From: an uncultured Trueperaceae bacterium
GTDB taxonomy: Bacteria > Deinococcota > Deinococci > Deinococcales > Trueperaceae
NCBI GenBank assembly: GCA_937873495.1
Contig: CALMXZ010000007.1
Span: 112,501-176,500, forward strand
DNA: 64,000 nucleotides
Direction: 5' to 3'
Part shown: in pieces, positions 7,798 through 16,260 of the stretch
How the letters are laid out: every line of letters begins with the position of its first letter
Numbering within the stretch: position 1 is the first letter of the stretch
The notes under the pieces: model-generated
Seen by the model: the letters and a program-made list of their open reading frames with translations, nothing else
Told to the model about the DNA's origin: nothing
Databases searched by the model: none
Translations under genes and position numbers: made by a program

Positions 7798-10008
7798 TCA
7801 ACCAGGTCCCTTCGCGTCCCGGCCCTTGGCCAACGCCGACGGCCACCAGATGGCGCGGCCGATGTCGTACGTGAGGGCAGGCACGAGCAGGGAGCGCACC
7901 ACGAAGGTGTCGAGCAGCACCCCGAACGCCACGATGAACGCGATCTGGGCGAGAAACAAGACGGGTATGACGCCCAACGCCGCGAAGGTGGCAGCCAGCA
8001 CCAACCCGGCGGAGGTGATGACGCCGCCCGTGACCGCGAGGCCCCTGACGATCCCCTCGCGGGTGCCGTGCGCCAGCGCCTCCTCGCGCACACGGGTCAT
8101 GAGGAAGATGTTGTAGTCGATGCCGAGCGCCACGAGGAACACGAAGCCGTAGAGGGGCACGGCGGGGTCGGCGCCCGGGAAGCGGAAGATGCCGTCGAAG
8201 ACCAACGCGGCCACGCCCAGCGCGCTGCCGAACGAGAGCATGGTGCTTAGCACCAGCAGCACGGGGGCCACCACGGCGCGCAGCAAGAGCATGAGGATGA
8301 CGAGGATGACGGCCAGCACGACCGGGATGATGAGGTTGCGGTCGTGGATGGAGGCGTCGTTGGTGTCGATGGCGGTCGCCGTGACGCCGCCCACCAGGGC
8401 GCCCGGCGCCGCCGCCGCCAGCTCGCGCCTCAGGTCGCGCACGGTGGCCGCGGCCGCGTCAGAGTCGGCGGCGCTGTCGAGGGTGCCCTGCAGCAGCACC
8501 AAGCCGTCGACGACCGTCGGCGCCGGGGCCGGGGTGCCCGGAGGGCCGAACGCTGCCGGGCCGTCCGCGGTCACTGGCGCCGTGCCGCTGGCGGCGGCAC
8601 TGGTCTTGACACTGACGCCGGTGATGCCCGCGTGGTCGAGCAGCACGTTGGCGGCGGCCTGTAGCTGGGCCTCCTGCACGGCCACCAGCACGGGGCTACC
8701 CGACCCGCCGGGGAAGTGCTTGCCGAGGGCCACCTGACCGTCGCGGGCCTGCGAGGCGCCCAGCACCAAGTCTGACTGGGGCACGCCACCGGCGTGCAGT
8801 TGCGTGACGGCGAGGGCGAGTACGACCAGCACCGCGGTCGTGAGCAGCCAGATCTGTCGCGGCCGCGTCTCGATCAGGCGCGCCAGCCGCCGCCAGCCCC
8901 CGTGAAGGGCCAGGCCGTGTTCGGCGGCCACGACCTCGGGCTCGTACTTGGGGCTGCGAGGCCAGAAGGCGGCGCGCCCGAACGAGTACAGCAAGGACGG
9001 CAACAGCGTGAGGGCCGCCAGCACGGCGAACACGATGCCGACTGACGCCACCGGCCCTAAGGTGCTGTTGGAGCGCAGGTCGCTGAGGAGCAGGCACATG
9101 AGGCCCGCGATGACGGTGGAGCCCGAGGCGACGATGGGCTCGACCGCGCCGCGCAGCGCGCGCCTGGTGGCCACCCAGCGGTCCTGGTTGACGCGCAACT
9201 CCTCCCGGTAACGCGAGACGTAGAGCAGCGAGTAGTCGGTGGCCGCGCCGATGACGAGGATGAAGAGGATGCCTTGGGTCTGGCCGCTGAGTAGTAGCAC
9301 GCCCGACTTGGCCAGCCACCAGACGCTCAGGAGCGCCACCGTCAGCGCACACAGGCTGGTTGCCAGCACGGCGACGGGCAGGAGGAACGAGCGGTAGACG
9401 AGGATGAGGATGACGAAGACCGCGATGAGCGCCACGACGAGGAGGAGCCCGTCGATGCCCGCGAAACCCGCGACGAGGTCCGCGATGAAGCCCGCCGGGC
9501 CGGTCACGTAGACCGTCACGCCAGCCGGGGCCGAGGCGCGCAGCTGCGACCCGATCGCGTCGACGGTGTCCGTGATGCCAGTTCCGGGCCTGACCGTCGC
9601 GAACGCCTGCGCCGCCAGGCCGTCCTGCGATGGGATCGCGGGCGACACCGCGACCACCCCTGCGACGGTCGGCAGCTTTTCCAGGCCGTCGCGGATGGTG
9701 GTCAGTTGCGCTTCGCTGAGTGTAGTGTCCGCCGCGAACACGAGAACCGCAGGCATGGCCTCCGAGCCGTTGAAGGCACCGAGCAGGCGCTGCACCTTGG
9801 TGGCGTCCGCCGAGTCGGGGAGGTAACTCGTCTGGTCGTTGGACGAGACCTCGCTCACGCGCCCGAAGTACGGCCCACCGATGCCGGCGCCGACCAGCCA
9901 CGTCAAGACCAGGGCGGCCGGCAGCATGGCCCTCACCCACCGCTTGGGTCGCGCCGCAGTGGTAGTCGTTGGAGAGCCTTGAGGACCTGTGGCTGAGCGC
10001 TGTTTCAT
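7798..10008 (-). CDS. MMPL/RND-family membrane exporter
   Basis: The 736-residue protein has two repeats of an extracytoplasmic loop followed by a bundle of about six helices, as in MMPL and HAE-like RND exporters. Landmarks include GAATDYSLLYVSRYREEL in the first half and VALGIDYNIFLMTRVREEA in the second; the Asp-Tyr pairs in these helices carry proton coupling in the family. ATG 10008 is preceded by GGAGG at eight bases; the open frame upstream to 10086 overlaps the operator region. It is divergent from a MarR regulator and shares its dyad-rich intergenic DNA, so a drug or lipid exporter under MarR control is the natural reading. Confidence 0.9.
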   Translation of the reverse strand: MKQRSATGPQGSPTTTTAARPKRWVRAMLPAALVLTWLVGAGIGGPYFGRVSEVSSNDQTSYLPDSADATKVQRLLGAFNGSEAMPAVLVFAADTTLSEAQLTTIRDGLEKLPTVAGVVAVSPAIPSQDGLAAQAFATVRPGTGITDTVDAIGSQLRASAPAGVTVYVTGPAGFIADLVAGFAGIDGLLLVVALIAVFVILILVYRSFLLPVAVLATSLCALTVALLSVWWLAKSGVLLLSGQTQGILFILVIGAATDYSLLYVSRYREELRVNQDRWVATRRALRGAVEPIVASGSTVIAGLMCLLLSDLRSNSTLGPVASVGIVFAVLAALTLLPSLLYSFGRAAFWPRSPKYEPEVVAAEHGLALHGGWRRLARLIETRPRQIWLLTTAVLVVLALAVTQLHAGGVPQSDLVLGASQARDGQVALGKHFPGGSGSPVLVAVQEAQLQAAANVLLDHAGITGVSVKTSAAASGTAPVTADGPAAFGPPGTPAPAPTVVDGLVLLQGTLDSAADSDAAAATVRDLRRELAAAAPGALVGGVTATAIDTNDASIHDRNLIIPVVLAVILVILMLLLRAVVAPVLLVLSTMLSFGSALGVAALVFDGIFRFPGADPAVPLYGFVFLVALGIDYNIFLMTRVREEALAHGTREGIVRGLAVTGGVITSAGLVLAATFAALGVIPVLFLAQIAFIVAFGVLLDTFVVRSLLVPALTYDIGRAIWWPSALAKGRDAKGPG

Positions 10009-10093
10009 GGTGAATGCCTCCAGTGGCGAACGCGAGCTTAGCGAGGGTGCAGGTGGCGCCTCGGCCGTTTCGCACCTCACTTGCACTAGCTAT

Positions 10094-10110
10094 TGCTAGC
10101 TAAGCTAGCA
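10094..10110. promoter_or_regulatory. MarR-type operator between the exporter and regulator genes
   Basis: TGCTAGC and GCTAGCA (perfect reverse complements) flank TAA. Further copies of the CTAGC core lie at about 10086-10090 and 10117-10130, giving a cluster of overlapping dyads in the 142-base divergent gap. This is what an autoregulated MarR/exporter pair would need. Confidence 0.65.
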
Positions 10111-10150
10111 GCAAGCCTAGCACGCTAGCAGTTTGACGTAGCATGTGGGC

Positions 10151-10735
10151 ATGGACGAGTTAGCGGGCACTCAGGAGCTAGCCCCAGCCGACTTGTACGG
10201 CCTGGAGGCCAACGACCCGGGCGGCAGACTCATCGACCGGACCGTGCTCGGCGACCAAGACGTCGGCCAGATCAACCGAGTGATGGCCGCTCTCGGTAGG
10301 TTACGGGACGCCGAACGGCACCTGTCAGAGGCGTCCCTGAAGTACATGAGGCTGAACGACACCGACATGCGCGCGCTGCACTACCTGATCGTCTGTGCCA
10401 ACCAAGGCGTCATCGCCACCGCCGGTGGCATCGCCACCCACCTTGGCATCTCAAGCGCCTCGACCACCAAGCTCCTCGACCGCTTGGAGCAGGCAGGGCA
10501 CGTCTCGCGCGCGCCACACCCCACTGACCGCCGTGCCCTCTCCATCAGCATCGCGCCCGCCACCCGCGAAGCCGCCATGAACACCGTTGGCCGTCAGCAC
10601 GCCCGCCGCTTCCTCGCCGCGGCCCGGCTCAGCCCCACCGAACGCGAGGCCGTGATCCGTTTCCTCACCGACATGGCGGCCGAGCTCTTGGGCGGGGAGG
10701 AGGCGTGGGTGGAGGCGGTGGTTGCGGCAGGGTGA
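10151..10735 (+). CDS. MarR-family transcriptional regulator
   Basis: A 194-residue protein with a winged helix-turn-helix at about residues 70-150: LNDTDMRALHYLIVCANQG, THLGISSASTTKLLDRLEQAGHVSR (recognition helix) and the wing PHPTDRRALSISI. This is the standard MarR DNA-binding signature. ATG 10151 is chosen because TAGCAT ends six bases before it; GTG 10145 is in frame two codons earlier. It is divergent from the MMPL exporter and probably represses it until a ligand binds. Confidence 0.88.
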   Translation: MDELAGTQELAPADLYGLEANDPGGRLIDRTVLGDQDVGQINRVMAALGRLRDAERHLSEASLKYMRLNDTDMRALHYLIVCANQGVIATAGGIATHLGISSASTTKLLDRLEQAGHVSRAPHPTDRRALSISIAPATREAAMNTVGRQHARRFLAAARLSPTEREAVIRFLTDMAAELLGGEEAWVEAVVAAG

Positions 10736-10913
10736 GCGTGGGTGGTCCGCACCGCTTCGTGCTGGGCCGCCAGGGCCTCATGCCGCACACCCGGGTGACC
10801 GCCTACGCGCCGGAACGGTGGCAGCAAGCGGTGGACCCCGTTCTTAGCGGACGTTCACCATCTAAGCGCCGTGGGGGACCTCCGCTGCGACGCGCCTGAG
10901 TAGGCTACGCCCG

Positions 10914-11062
10914 TCAGCGGGGCCAGGCCCGGGCTTGCGAGACCGCGAGGTCACGGTCGTGATCCTTGCGGATGCGTCTGAGACGGGCGTACCAGGCGTT
11001 CGTGCGTTCGATCACCCAGCACTTTGGGAGCGGAACGAGCCCGCGCTCACTGGGCGAGAAGA
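10914..11062 (-). pseudogene. C-terminal remnant of an IS5-family transposase
   Basis: Minus-strand translation ending at TGA 10914-10916 reads LIFSPSERGLVPLPKCWVIERTNAWYARLRRIRKDHDRDL. The LPK.WV.ERT.AW..R.RR..KD pattern is the hallmark of the C-terminal part of IS5-group DDE transposases and includes the catalytic Glu of VIERT. The N-terminal two thirds are missing, so it is a fossil. Confidence 0.75.
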
Positions 11063-11107
11063 TCAGCGGTTGGCCCTCGTACCAATGCCCGACGTTACGG
11101 TTGGCGG

Positions 11108-11318
11108 GGTGGCGGGAGCGGCGTCTGGATGCTCTTGCGTTCCCGTACTTGATGGTGGACGCAGGCTAGCTACGAGCGCGTGCGCGTTGACGGGCGGGTG
11201 GTGAGCCAAGGCGTGCTGATCGTCACGGGCGCCAGGGAGGACGGGCAGCGTGAGCTACTGGCGGTGGACGTGGCAGACTCGTAGCCCGAGGCGACCTACG
11301 ACCTGCTCTTTCGGAGCG
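11108..11318 (+). pseudogene. Frameshifted fragment of an IS256 (Mutator) family transposase
   Basis: One frame reads WRERRLDALAFPYLMVDAG and stops at a TAG. The neighbouring frame continues as YERVRVDGRVVSQGVLIVTG, REDGQRELLAVDVADS, a stop codon, then PEATYDLLFRS. The YLMVDA.YE.VRVDGRVVSQ.VLI sequence is typical of the region around the first catalytic Asp of IS256-type transposases. One frameshift and at least one nonsense codon make it inactive. Confidence 0.75.
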
Positions 11319-11336
11319 GCCCTGGAGCGATCTCCG

Positions 11337-11573
11337 TTACGAGGTACCTGCCCGGCCCTCAAGCAACTGTTCGAGCTCCCGCCAGAGGCCACGCACGCGG
11401 CGCTCCAGCTCCTTGACGGTGTCCAGCACTAAGGAATCACTGATCTATCACGTGAGCACCCGGGGCCAACCCATCAGGAACTTGTGGACACTTTCGGGCT
11501 TGACTAGGCACATGGGCGCCCAGGCGACAAACCGATGACCCGCCAAGCGTTCGAGAAGGTGGATGTACCCCAA
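11337..11573 (-). pseudogene. Unidentified decayed coding trace
   Basis: The minus strand reads LGYIHLLERLAGHRFVAWAP, MCLVKPESVHKFLMGWPRVL, then two adjacent stops, then in the same frame LDTVKELERRVRGLWRELEQ and a terminal stop. The composition is protein-like with a coiled-coil tail. No family is recognised; a mobile-element origin is suggested only by the neighbours. Confidence 0.4.
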
Positions 11574-11631
11574 CTGCGCGAGGCTGGGGCGCCATCACAC
11601 CGCCGACCGCCGGCTCCAGCCCGCCAAGCGT

Positions 11632-11637
11632 TACGCT
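11632..11637 (+). promoter_or_regulatory. -10 element TACGCT of the Nif3-like gene (leaderless)
   Basis: Six bases separate the hexamer from ATG 11644, placing the expected transcript start on the start codon. Confidence 0.5.
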
Positions 11638-11643
11638 TGGACC

Positions 11644-12402
11644 ATGAAGCGTGACGAACTAGTTGCCTGGCTCGACGACTACCTCGACGTCAAGGCCTTC
11701 GCTGCCGCCGACTCTAGCTTGAACGGGCTCCAAGTCGAGGGCGCCTCCGAGGTCACCAAGGTAGCCGTGGCGGTCGACGCCTCCCTCAACACGTTCCAGC
11801 AGGCCGCCGCCAACGGCGCGGACATGCTCATCGTCCACCACGGGCTCTTCTGGGGCCGGCCGGAGGCCGTCACCGGCATGCACCGCGCCCGGGTGCAGTT
11901 CCTGCTGGACCACGACCTGAACCTCTACGCCAGTCACCTGCCACTCGACGCGCACCGCGAGGTCGGCAACAACTGGGGGCTCGCCAGAGCCCTCGGGATG
12001 GTCGAACTCAAGCCGTTCGGGGTCTACAAGGGCGTGAGCATCGGCGTCAAGGGTGAGTTCCCCGCGCCCAAGCCGCTGAGGGAGCTCGCGGACCAGATCG
12101 AGGCGCGCCTGGGCGAGCAGGTCCTCGTGCATGCGGGCGGCCCGGACCCCGTGACGAGCCTCGGCATCATCTCCGGTGGCGCGACTTGGGACCTCGTCAC
12201 GGCGGCGCAGGAGGGCCTCGACGCCTTCTTGACCGGCGAGCCGCGGCACGAGGTCTTCTATCACGCGTTCGAGCGCGGCATAAATGGTTTGTTCGGCGGC
12301 CACTACATGACCGAGACGGTCGGCGTCAGTCTCCTGGCGCGCCAGTTGGAGGAGCGGTTCGGCCTCGCCACCGAGTTCGTCCTCCTGCCGACGGGCCTCT
12401 AG
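11644..12402 (+). CDS. Nif3-like dinuclear metal centre protein
   Basis: A 252-residue member of the NIF3/YbgI family, which forms hexamers with a two-metal site. The metal-binding motifs are IVHHGLFWG (two His), LYASHLPLDAH and, near the C-terminus, GHYMTETVGV with the Glu ligand. The biochemical role of the family is not settled; proposed activities include GTP cyclohydrolase-like or metallo-hydrolase functions. The start is ATG 11644 (MKRDELVAWLDDYLDV), since homology begins there and a leaderless promoter fits. The stop abuts the tmk start with no gap, so they are co-transcribed. Confidence 0.9.
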   Translation: MKRDELVAWLDDYLDVKAFAAADSSLNGLQVEGASEVTKVAVAVDASLNTFQQAAANGADMLIVHHGLFWGRPEAVTGMHRARVQFLLDHDLNLYASHLPLDAHREVGNNWGLARALGMVELKPFGVYKGVSIGVKGEFPAPKPLRELADQIEARLGEQVLVHAGGPDPVTSLGIISGGATWDLVTAAQEGLDAFLTGEPRHEVFYHAFERGINGLFGGHYMTETVGVSLLARQLEERFGLATEFVLLPTGL

Positions 12403-13059
12403 ATGGCCTCCCGGAGAGAGGGGCGCGGGCGCCTCGTGGTCTTCGAGGGCCCCGAGGGGGCCGGCAAGTCGACGCAGCTAGCGGCCCTCTCCGCACGCCT
12501 GACCGCGGCCGGGTACGACACCCTGTTCACGCGCGAGCCCGGCGGCACGCCGGCCGGTGAGGCCGTCAGGCGGGTCGTGCTCGACCCGACGTTGCGCGTC
12601 GACCCGTTACCCGAGTTCCTCCTCTACTCCGCCGCCCGGGCCCAGCACGTCGCCGACGTCATAGCGCCGGCTCTGGCCGCGGGGCGCGACGTCGTCTGCG
12701 ACCGCTTCACCGCCGCCTCCGTCGCCTACCAGGGGTACGGCCGCGGGCTGGACCTCGGGTTCGTCGCCGAGCTCAACGCGCGCGTCACGGGCGGCTTGGA
12801 GGCCGACCTGACCGTCCTGCTCGACATCGACCCTGCCGCCGGACTGGCCAGGGCTTCAGGGCGGGCCGCGCACGACCGGCTCGAGGCGGCGGGCCTGGCC
12901 TTCCATCGCCGCGTGCGTTCAGGCTTCGTCGCGCAGGCGGAGGCCGACGGCGGGCGGCGCTGGGTGCGCATCGACGCGGAAGCCGCCGAGGCGGCGGTCA
13001 CCGAGGCCGTCTGGCGGGCCGTCTCTCCCCTCCTGGCTCCAAGCGAGGTCGGTCAATGA
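12403..13059 (+). CDS. tmk: Thymidylate kinase
   Basis: Phosphorylates dTMP to dTDP. The 218-residue protein has the P-loop FEGPEGAGKSTQ, the TREPGGTPAGEAVR lid-side motif, the DRFTAASVAYQGYGRGLD substrate motif and a Glu/Asp-rich C-terminus, all diagnostic. The ATG follows the Nif3-like stop directly and the stop overlaps the glutaminyl-cyclase gene by four bases (ATGA). Confidence 0.95.
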   Translation: MASRREGRGRLVVFEGPEGAGKSTQLAALSARLTAAGYDTLFTREPGGTPAGEAVRRVVLDPTLRVDPLPEFLLYSAARAQHVADVIAPALAAGRDVVCDRFTAASVAYQGYGRGLDLGFVAELNARVTGGLEADLTVLLDIDPAAGLARASGRAAHDRLEAAGLAFHRRVRSGFVAQAEADGGRRWVRIDAEAAEAAVTEAVWRAVSPLLAPSEVGQ

Positions 13060-13823
13060 GGCCCTGGCTCACCCCCGTGCTTGCGGCGATCGCACTGGCG
13101 CTGCTAGCCTCTGGCTGCCGCGGCCGAGACTCCGAACGCCTTGGGGTGGAGATCGTCGCCCAGCACGCGCACGACCCGCAGGCGTACACGCAGGGCCTCG
13201 TGTGGCACGAAGGGACGCTGTACGAGAGCACCGGCCTACTGGGGCGCTCGAGCCTGCGGGAGGTGAGGCTTGACGGCACGGTACTGCGCAAGCGCGACCT
13301 CGCCCCCAATGTGTTCGGCGAGGGCCTGGAACTCGTCGGCGACGAACTGCTCCAACTCACGTGGCAGAACGGCGTGCTCCTGCGCTACGACGCGACCACC
13401 TTCGAACCGACGGGAACGCAGCGCTACGCGGGCGAGGGCTGGGGCCTCTGTTTCGACGGCGCCACCCTGTGGATGAGCGACGGCAGCGCGAAGCTGACCA
13501 AGCGCGACCCCATCACGTTCGAGATCGAGGGGAGCGTCGAGGTGAGCCGCGACGGCAAGCCGCTGACCATGCTGAACGAGCTGGAATGCGTGGCCGGGTC
13601 GGTCTACGCCAACGTCTGGAAGACCGACGAGATCGTCAGGATCGACCCCGCGTCCGGAAGGGTGACCGGCGTTGTCGACGCGTCCGAACTCAGGCGCATA
13701 GCGGGCGTCACGGACCGCGACGCCGTCCTCAACGGCATCGCCTACGACGAAACCAGCGGCAACTTCCTCGTGACCGGGAAGTTGTGGCCCGCCTTGTTCG
13801 AGGTGCGTTTCATCGCCCCGTGA
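13056..13823 (+). CDS. Glutaminyl-peptide cyclotransferase lipoprotein
   Basis: The 255-residue product has a lipoprotein signal (LALLASGC) and a five-bladed propeller typical of plant-type glutaminyl cyclases: HDPQAYTQGLVW, YESTGLLGRSSL, VFGEGLE, EGWGLCFDGATLWMSDGS, LNELECVAGSVYANVWKTD and LNGIAYDETSGNFLVTGK. These enzymes convert N-terminal Gln of exported proteins to pyroglutamate. The gene overlaps tmk by four bases. Family membership is firm; the protein substrate is unknown. Confidence 0.9.
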   Translation: MRPWLTPVLAAIALALLASGCRGRDSERLGVEIVAQHAHDPQAYTQGLVWHEGTLYESTGLLGRSSLREVRLDGTVLRKRDLAPNVFGEGLELVGDELLQLTWQNGVLLRYDATTFEPTGTQRYAGEGWGLCFDGATLWMSDGSAKLTKRDPITFEIEGSVEVSRDGKPLTMLNELECVAGSVYANVWKTDEIVRIDPASGRVTGVVDASELRRIAGVTDRDAVLNGIAYDETSGNFLVTGKLWPALFEVRFIAP

Positions 13824-13878
13824 GCGCGCGGCTGGCAACGGCCGCCGCCCGAGCGTTCAGCGTCGGTACGGCCCGGCG

Positions 13879-14250
13879 TCAGCTCGAGGTGGAGCCGCCG
13901 CTCGCCACCGGCACCGGCGCGGAGCCTGAGCCGCCGGAGCCCGACGCCGAGGGCTTGCCCTCCGTGGGCTTGCTCTCCGCGGGTTTGCTCTCGTTCGACT
14001 TACCTTCGCCCGCCTTGTTCGCAGCGCTCTCCGAGCCGCCGGCGGCCTTGGCCTCCGGCTTGCCGGACGCAGGCTTCCTGATGTCGTTGACGTAGAACCC
14101 CGAACCCTTGAACGCGATCCCGACGGGCTGGATCAAGCGCTTCACGGCCGCGCCCGTCTCCGGGTGGACGGAGAGCGGGGCGTCGGTGATCCGTTGGTCG
14201 TACTCGAACGTCTCACCGGTATCGAGGTCCCGATAGAGGTAAGTGGGCAT
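13879..14250 (-). CDS. FmdB-like protein lacking the zinc-ribbon cysteines
   Basis: The first 60 residues follow the FmdB pattern: MPTYLYRDLDTGETFEYDQR at the start and LIQPVGIAFKGSGFYVND at the end of the domain. However the four cysteines of the CxxC zinc ribbon are absent, replaced by Asp/Thr and Pro/Glu/Thr. The remaining half is a low-complexity Lys/Glu/Ser/Pro tail (KPAESKPTEGK). The length is 123 residues. ATG 14250 has GGAGG upstream. It converges with the glutaminyl-cyclase gene and is divergent from gpsA. Function is unknown; FmdB was named as a putative regulator. Confidence 0.8.
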   Translation of the reverse strand: MPTYLYRDLDTGETFEYDQRITDAPLSVHPETGAAVKRLIQPVGIAFKGSGFYVNDIRKPASGKPEAKAAGGSESAANKAGEGKSNESKPAESKPTEGKPSASGSGGSGSAPVPVASGGSTSS

Positions 14251-14323
14251 GGTTCCTCCGAGGCATCGCGCCGCCCGGCAGGCAGCCGCTTGCGACGCCA
14301 AAGGTCAAGATACCACCACCTGG

Positions 14324-14329
14324 TACGCT
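14324..14329 (+). promoter_or_regulatory. -10 element TACGCT of gpsA (leaderless)
   Basis: Identical in sequence and in 6-base spacing to the Nif3-like gene promoter; ATG 14336 would be the transcript start. Confidence 0.5.
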
Positions 14330-14335
14330 TACGGC

Positions 14336-15352
14336 ATGACGTGCGCTGCATCACTCGGGCTCCCACCTAGCGGCCCACTGGCCGTGCTCGGCGCGGGCGC
14401 CTGGGGCACCGTCGTCGCCTCGCTCCTCGCTCGCAACGGCCACGAGGTGCGACTCTGGTCCCAGCGGGAGCAGCTCGCCGACGCCATCAACGCCAGCCGC
14501 CGGAACGAGCAGTACGTGCCCGGCCTCGCCCTCCCGCCTTCCGTGCGCGCCACCGCCGACCTGGCCGCCGCCGTGCGCGGCTGCGTCCTCGCCTTCATGG
14601 CGGTGCCTTCCAAGGCGTTCAGGCAGGTGAGCGAGAGCCTCGTTGAAGTCGGGGCGCCCCCCGCGCTCGTGAGCTGCTCGAAGGGCCTCGAGGTCGCGAC
14701 CTTCAAGCGCCTCTCGCAGGTGGTGGCCGAGTACCTGCCCGCCGTGCCGCTCGCCGTCGTCTCCGGGCCGAACCTGGCGACGGAGATCGCGGCCGACAAG
14801 CCGGCGGCCACGACCGTGGCGAGCCCGGACGCCCATCTCGCCAAGCGCGTCCAGCAGTTGCTGCAGCAGAGCACGTTCAGGGCCTACACGAGCGTCGACA
14901 TGGTAGGCGTCGAGATCGCCGGCGCCCTCAAGAACGTCATCGCCCTCGCCTGCGGCGTCAGCGACGGGCTCGGGCTCGGCAACAACACGAAGGCCTCCAT
15001 CATCACCCGCGGCCTGGCCGAGATCGTGCGTTTCGGGACCGCGATGGGCGGTCAGGTAGCTACCTTCTACGGCCTGGCCGGGGTCGGCGACCTGGTGGCC
15101 ACCTGCTCGAGCTCGGAGTCTCGCAACCACAAGGTCGGGGTGCTCCTGGCCGATGGGGCCACGCTCGCCGAGATCGAGGCGAGCGGCCTGACCGCCGAGG
15201 GCGTCCCGACGGTCAAGGCGCTCCACGGCGCCATCCTTGGGAGCGGCGTCGAGCTCCCGATCAGCCGCGAGGTCTATAGCGTGGTGTTCGAGGCGAAGGA
15301 CCCGCGGGACGCGATAAGCAGCCTGATGACGAGAGCGGAGAGAGCGGAATGA
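14336..15352 (+). CDS. gpsA: NAD(P)-dependent glycerol-3-phosphate dehydrogenase
   Basis: Reduces dihydroxyacetone phosphate to sn-glycerol-3-phosphate for phospholipid synthesis. The 338-residue protein has the Rossmann motif VLGAGAWGTVVASLLARNGH, the EQYVPGLALP segment, SCSKGLE, VSGPNLATEIA and the catalytic-domain EIAGALKNVIALACGVSDGL..GNN.KA motif with the essential Lys. The start is set at ATG 14336, after TACGCT; the frame is open further upstream but not conserved. Its stop overlaps the ABC ATPase gene by four bases. Confidence 0.95.
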   Translation: MTCAASLGLPPSGPLAVLGAGAWGTVVASLLARNGHEVRLWSQREQLADAINASRRNEQYVPGLALPPSVRATADLAAAVRGCVLAFMAVPSKAFRQVSESLVEVGAPPALVSCSKGLEVATFKRLSQVVAEYLPAVPLAVVSGPNLATEIAADKPAATTVASPDAHLAKRVQQLLQQSTFRAYTSVDMVGVEIAGALKNVIALACGVSDGLGLGNNTKASIITRGLAEIVRFGTAMGGQVATFYGLAGVGDLVATCSSSESRNHKVGVLLADGATLAEIEASGLTAEGVPTVKALHGAILGSGVELPISREVYSVVFEAKDPRDAISSLMTRAERAE

Positions 15353-16260
15353 GCGCGATCACGGCCACCGGCCTCACGAAACGGTACGGGGCGGTCGCCG
15401 CCGTGTCGGAACTGAGCTTCGACATCGCCCAGGGCGAGATCGTCGGCTTCCTCGGCCCGAACGGCGCCGGCAAGACGACCACCCTGCGCATGCTCGCCGG
15501 GCTGGTCAAACCGACCTCCGGCACCTGCCAGGTCCTCGGTGCCGAGGTGCCGGGCACCACGCTGCGGCGCGTCGGCACCATGATCGAGGAGCCGACCTTC
15601 TACCCGTACCTGTCGGGGCGCGCCAACCTGCGCCATGCCGCCTTGCTGCACGGCGACGTGCCCGATGGGCGTGTCGACGAGGCGCTCGCCTTCGTCCGCA
15701 TGCAGGACGCCGCCTCCAAGAAGGTCAAGGCCTACTCGCAGGGCATGCGCCAACGCCTGGCGCTCGCCCGTGCGCTCCTCTGGCGCCCCCAGGTCCTGCT
15801 CCTCGACGAGCCGACCAACGGGCTCGACCCGACGGGCATCGCCGAGTTCCGCGAGTCCCTCAAGGAGGTGGCGGCCGAAGGCACCACCGTCCTGGTCTCG
15901 AGCCACATCCTCGCCGAGGTCGAGAAGTTCGTCGACCGCGTGCTCGCGATCGACAAGGGCGTCCTGAGGTTCGACGGCAGGCTGACGGACCTGCTGGCCA
16001 GGATGGGGGAGCAGCAAGTGCGCTACACCGTGCGGGCCGCCGACCGGGCGGCGCTCGTCGCCGCCCTGGAGCGGCTCGGCCTTGGCTACACGCCGAACGG
16101 CTCGGACGGCGCCGATGTGCTGGTCGCCCGCGACCGCTCCGAGGGCCTGGTAAGCGACCTGGTTGCCCAGGGTGTCAGGGTGCTCGCCGCCAGCGTGCAC
16201 GGCGACGACCTCGAGGCCGCCTACCTCAAGCTCGTCAACGGCCAAGGGAGGCCAGCGTGA
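15349..16260 (+). CDS. ABC-2 exporter ATP-binding protein
   Basis: A 303-residue ATPase with Walker [13 protein letters not shown], signature YSQGMRQRLALARAL, Walker B VLLLDEPTNGLDP and switch His VSSHILAEVE, followed by a C-terminal domain of about 90 residues. This fits the bacitracin-resistance/DrrA-like ABC-2 group. It overlaps gpsA upstream and the permease downstream by four bases each. The substrate is not evident. Confidence 0.9.
   Translation: MSAITATGLTKRYGAVAAVSELSFDIAQGEIVGFLGPNGAGKTTTLRMLAGLVKPTSGTCQVLGAEVPGTTLRRVGTMIEEPTFYPYLSGRANLRHAALLHGDVPDGRVDEALAFVRMQDAASKKVKAYSQGMRQRLALARALLWRPQVLLLDEPTNGLDPTGIAEFRESLKEVAAEGTTVLVSSHILAEVEKFVDRVLAIDKGVLRFDGRLTDLLARMGEQQVRYTVRAADRAALVAALERLGLGYTPNGSDGADVLVARDRSEGLVSDLVAQGVRVLAASVHGDDLEAAYLKLVNGQGRPA

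Larger units (their letters stand above)
10736..11643. other. 908-base gap holding decayed mobile-element coding traces
   Basis: No intact gene is visible between the MarR regulator and the Nif3-like gene. Three separate degenerate coding traces in two orientations are listed individually. No terminal inverted repeats or target duplications could be recognised by eye. Confidence 0.6.
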
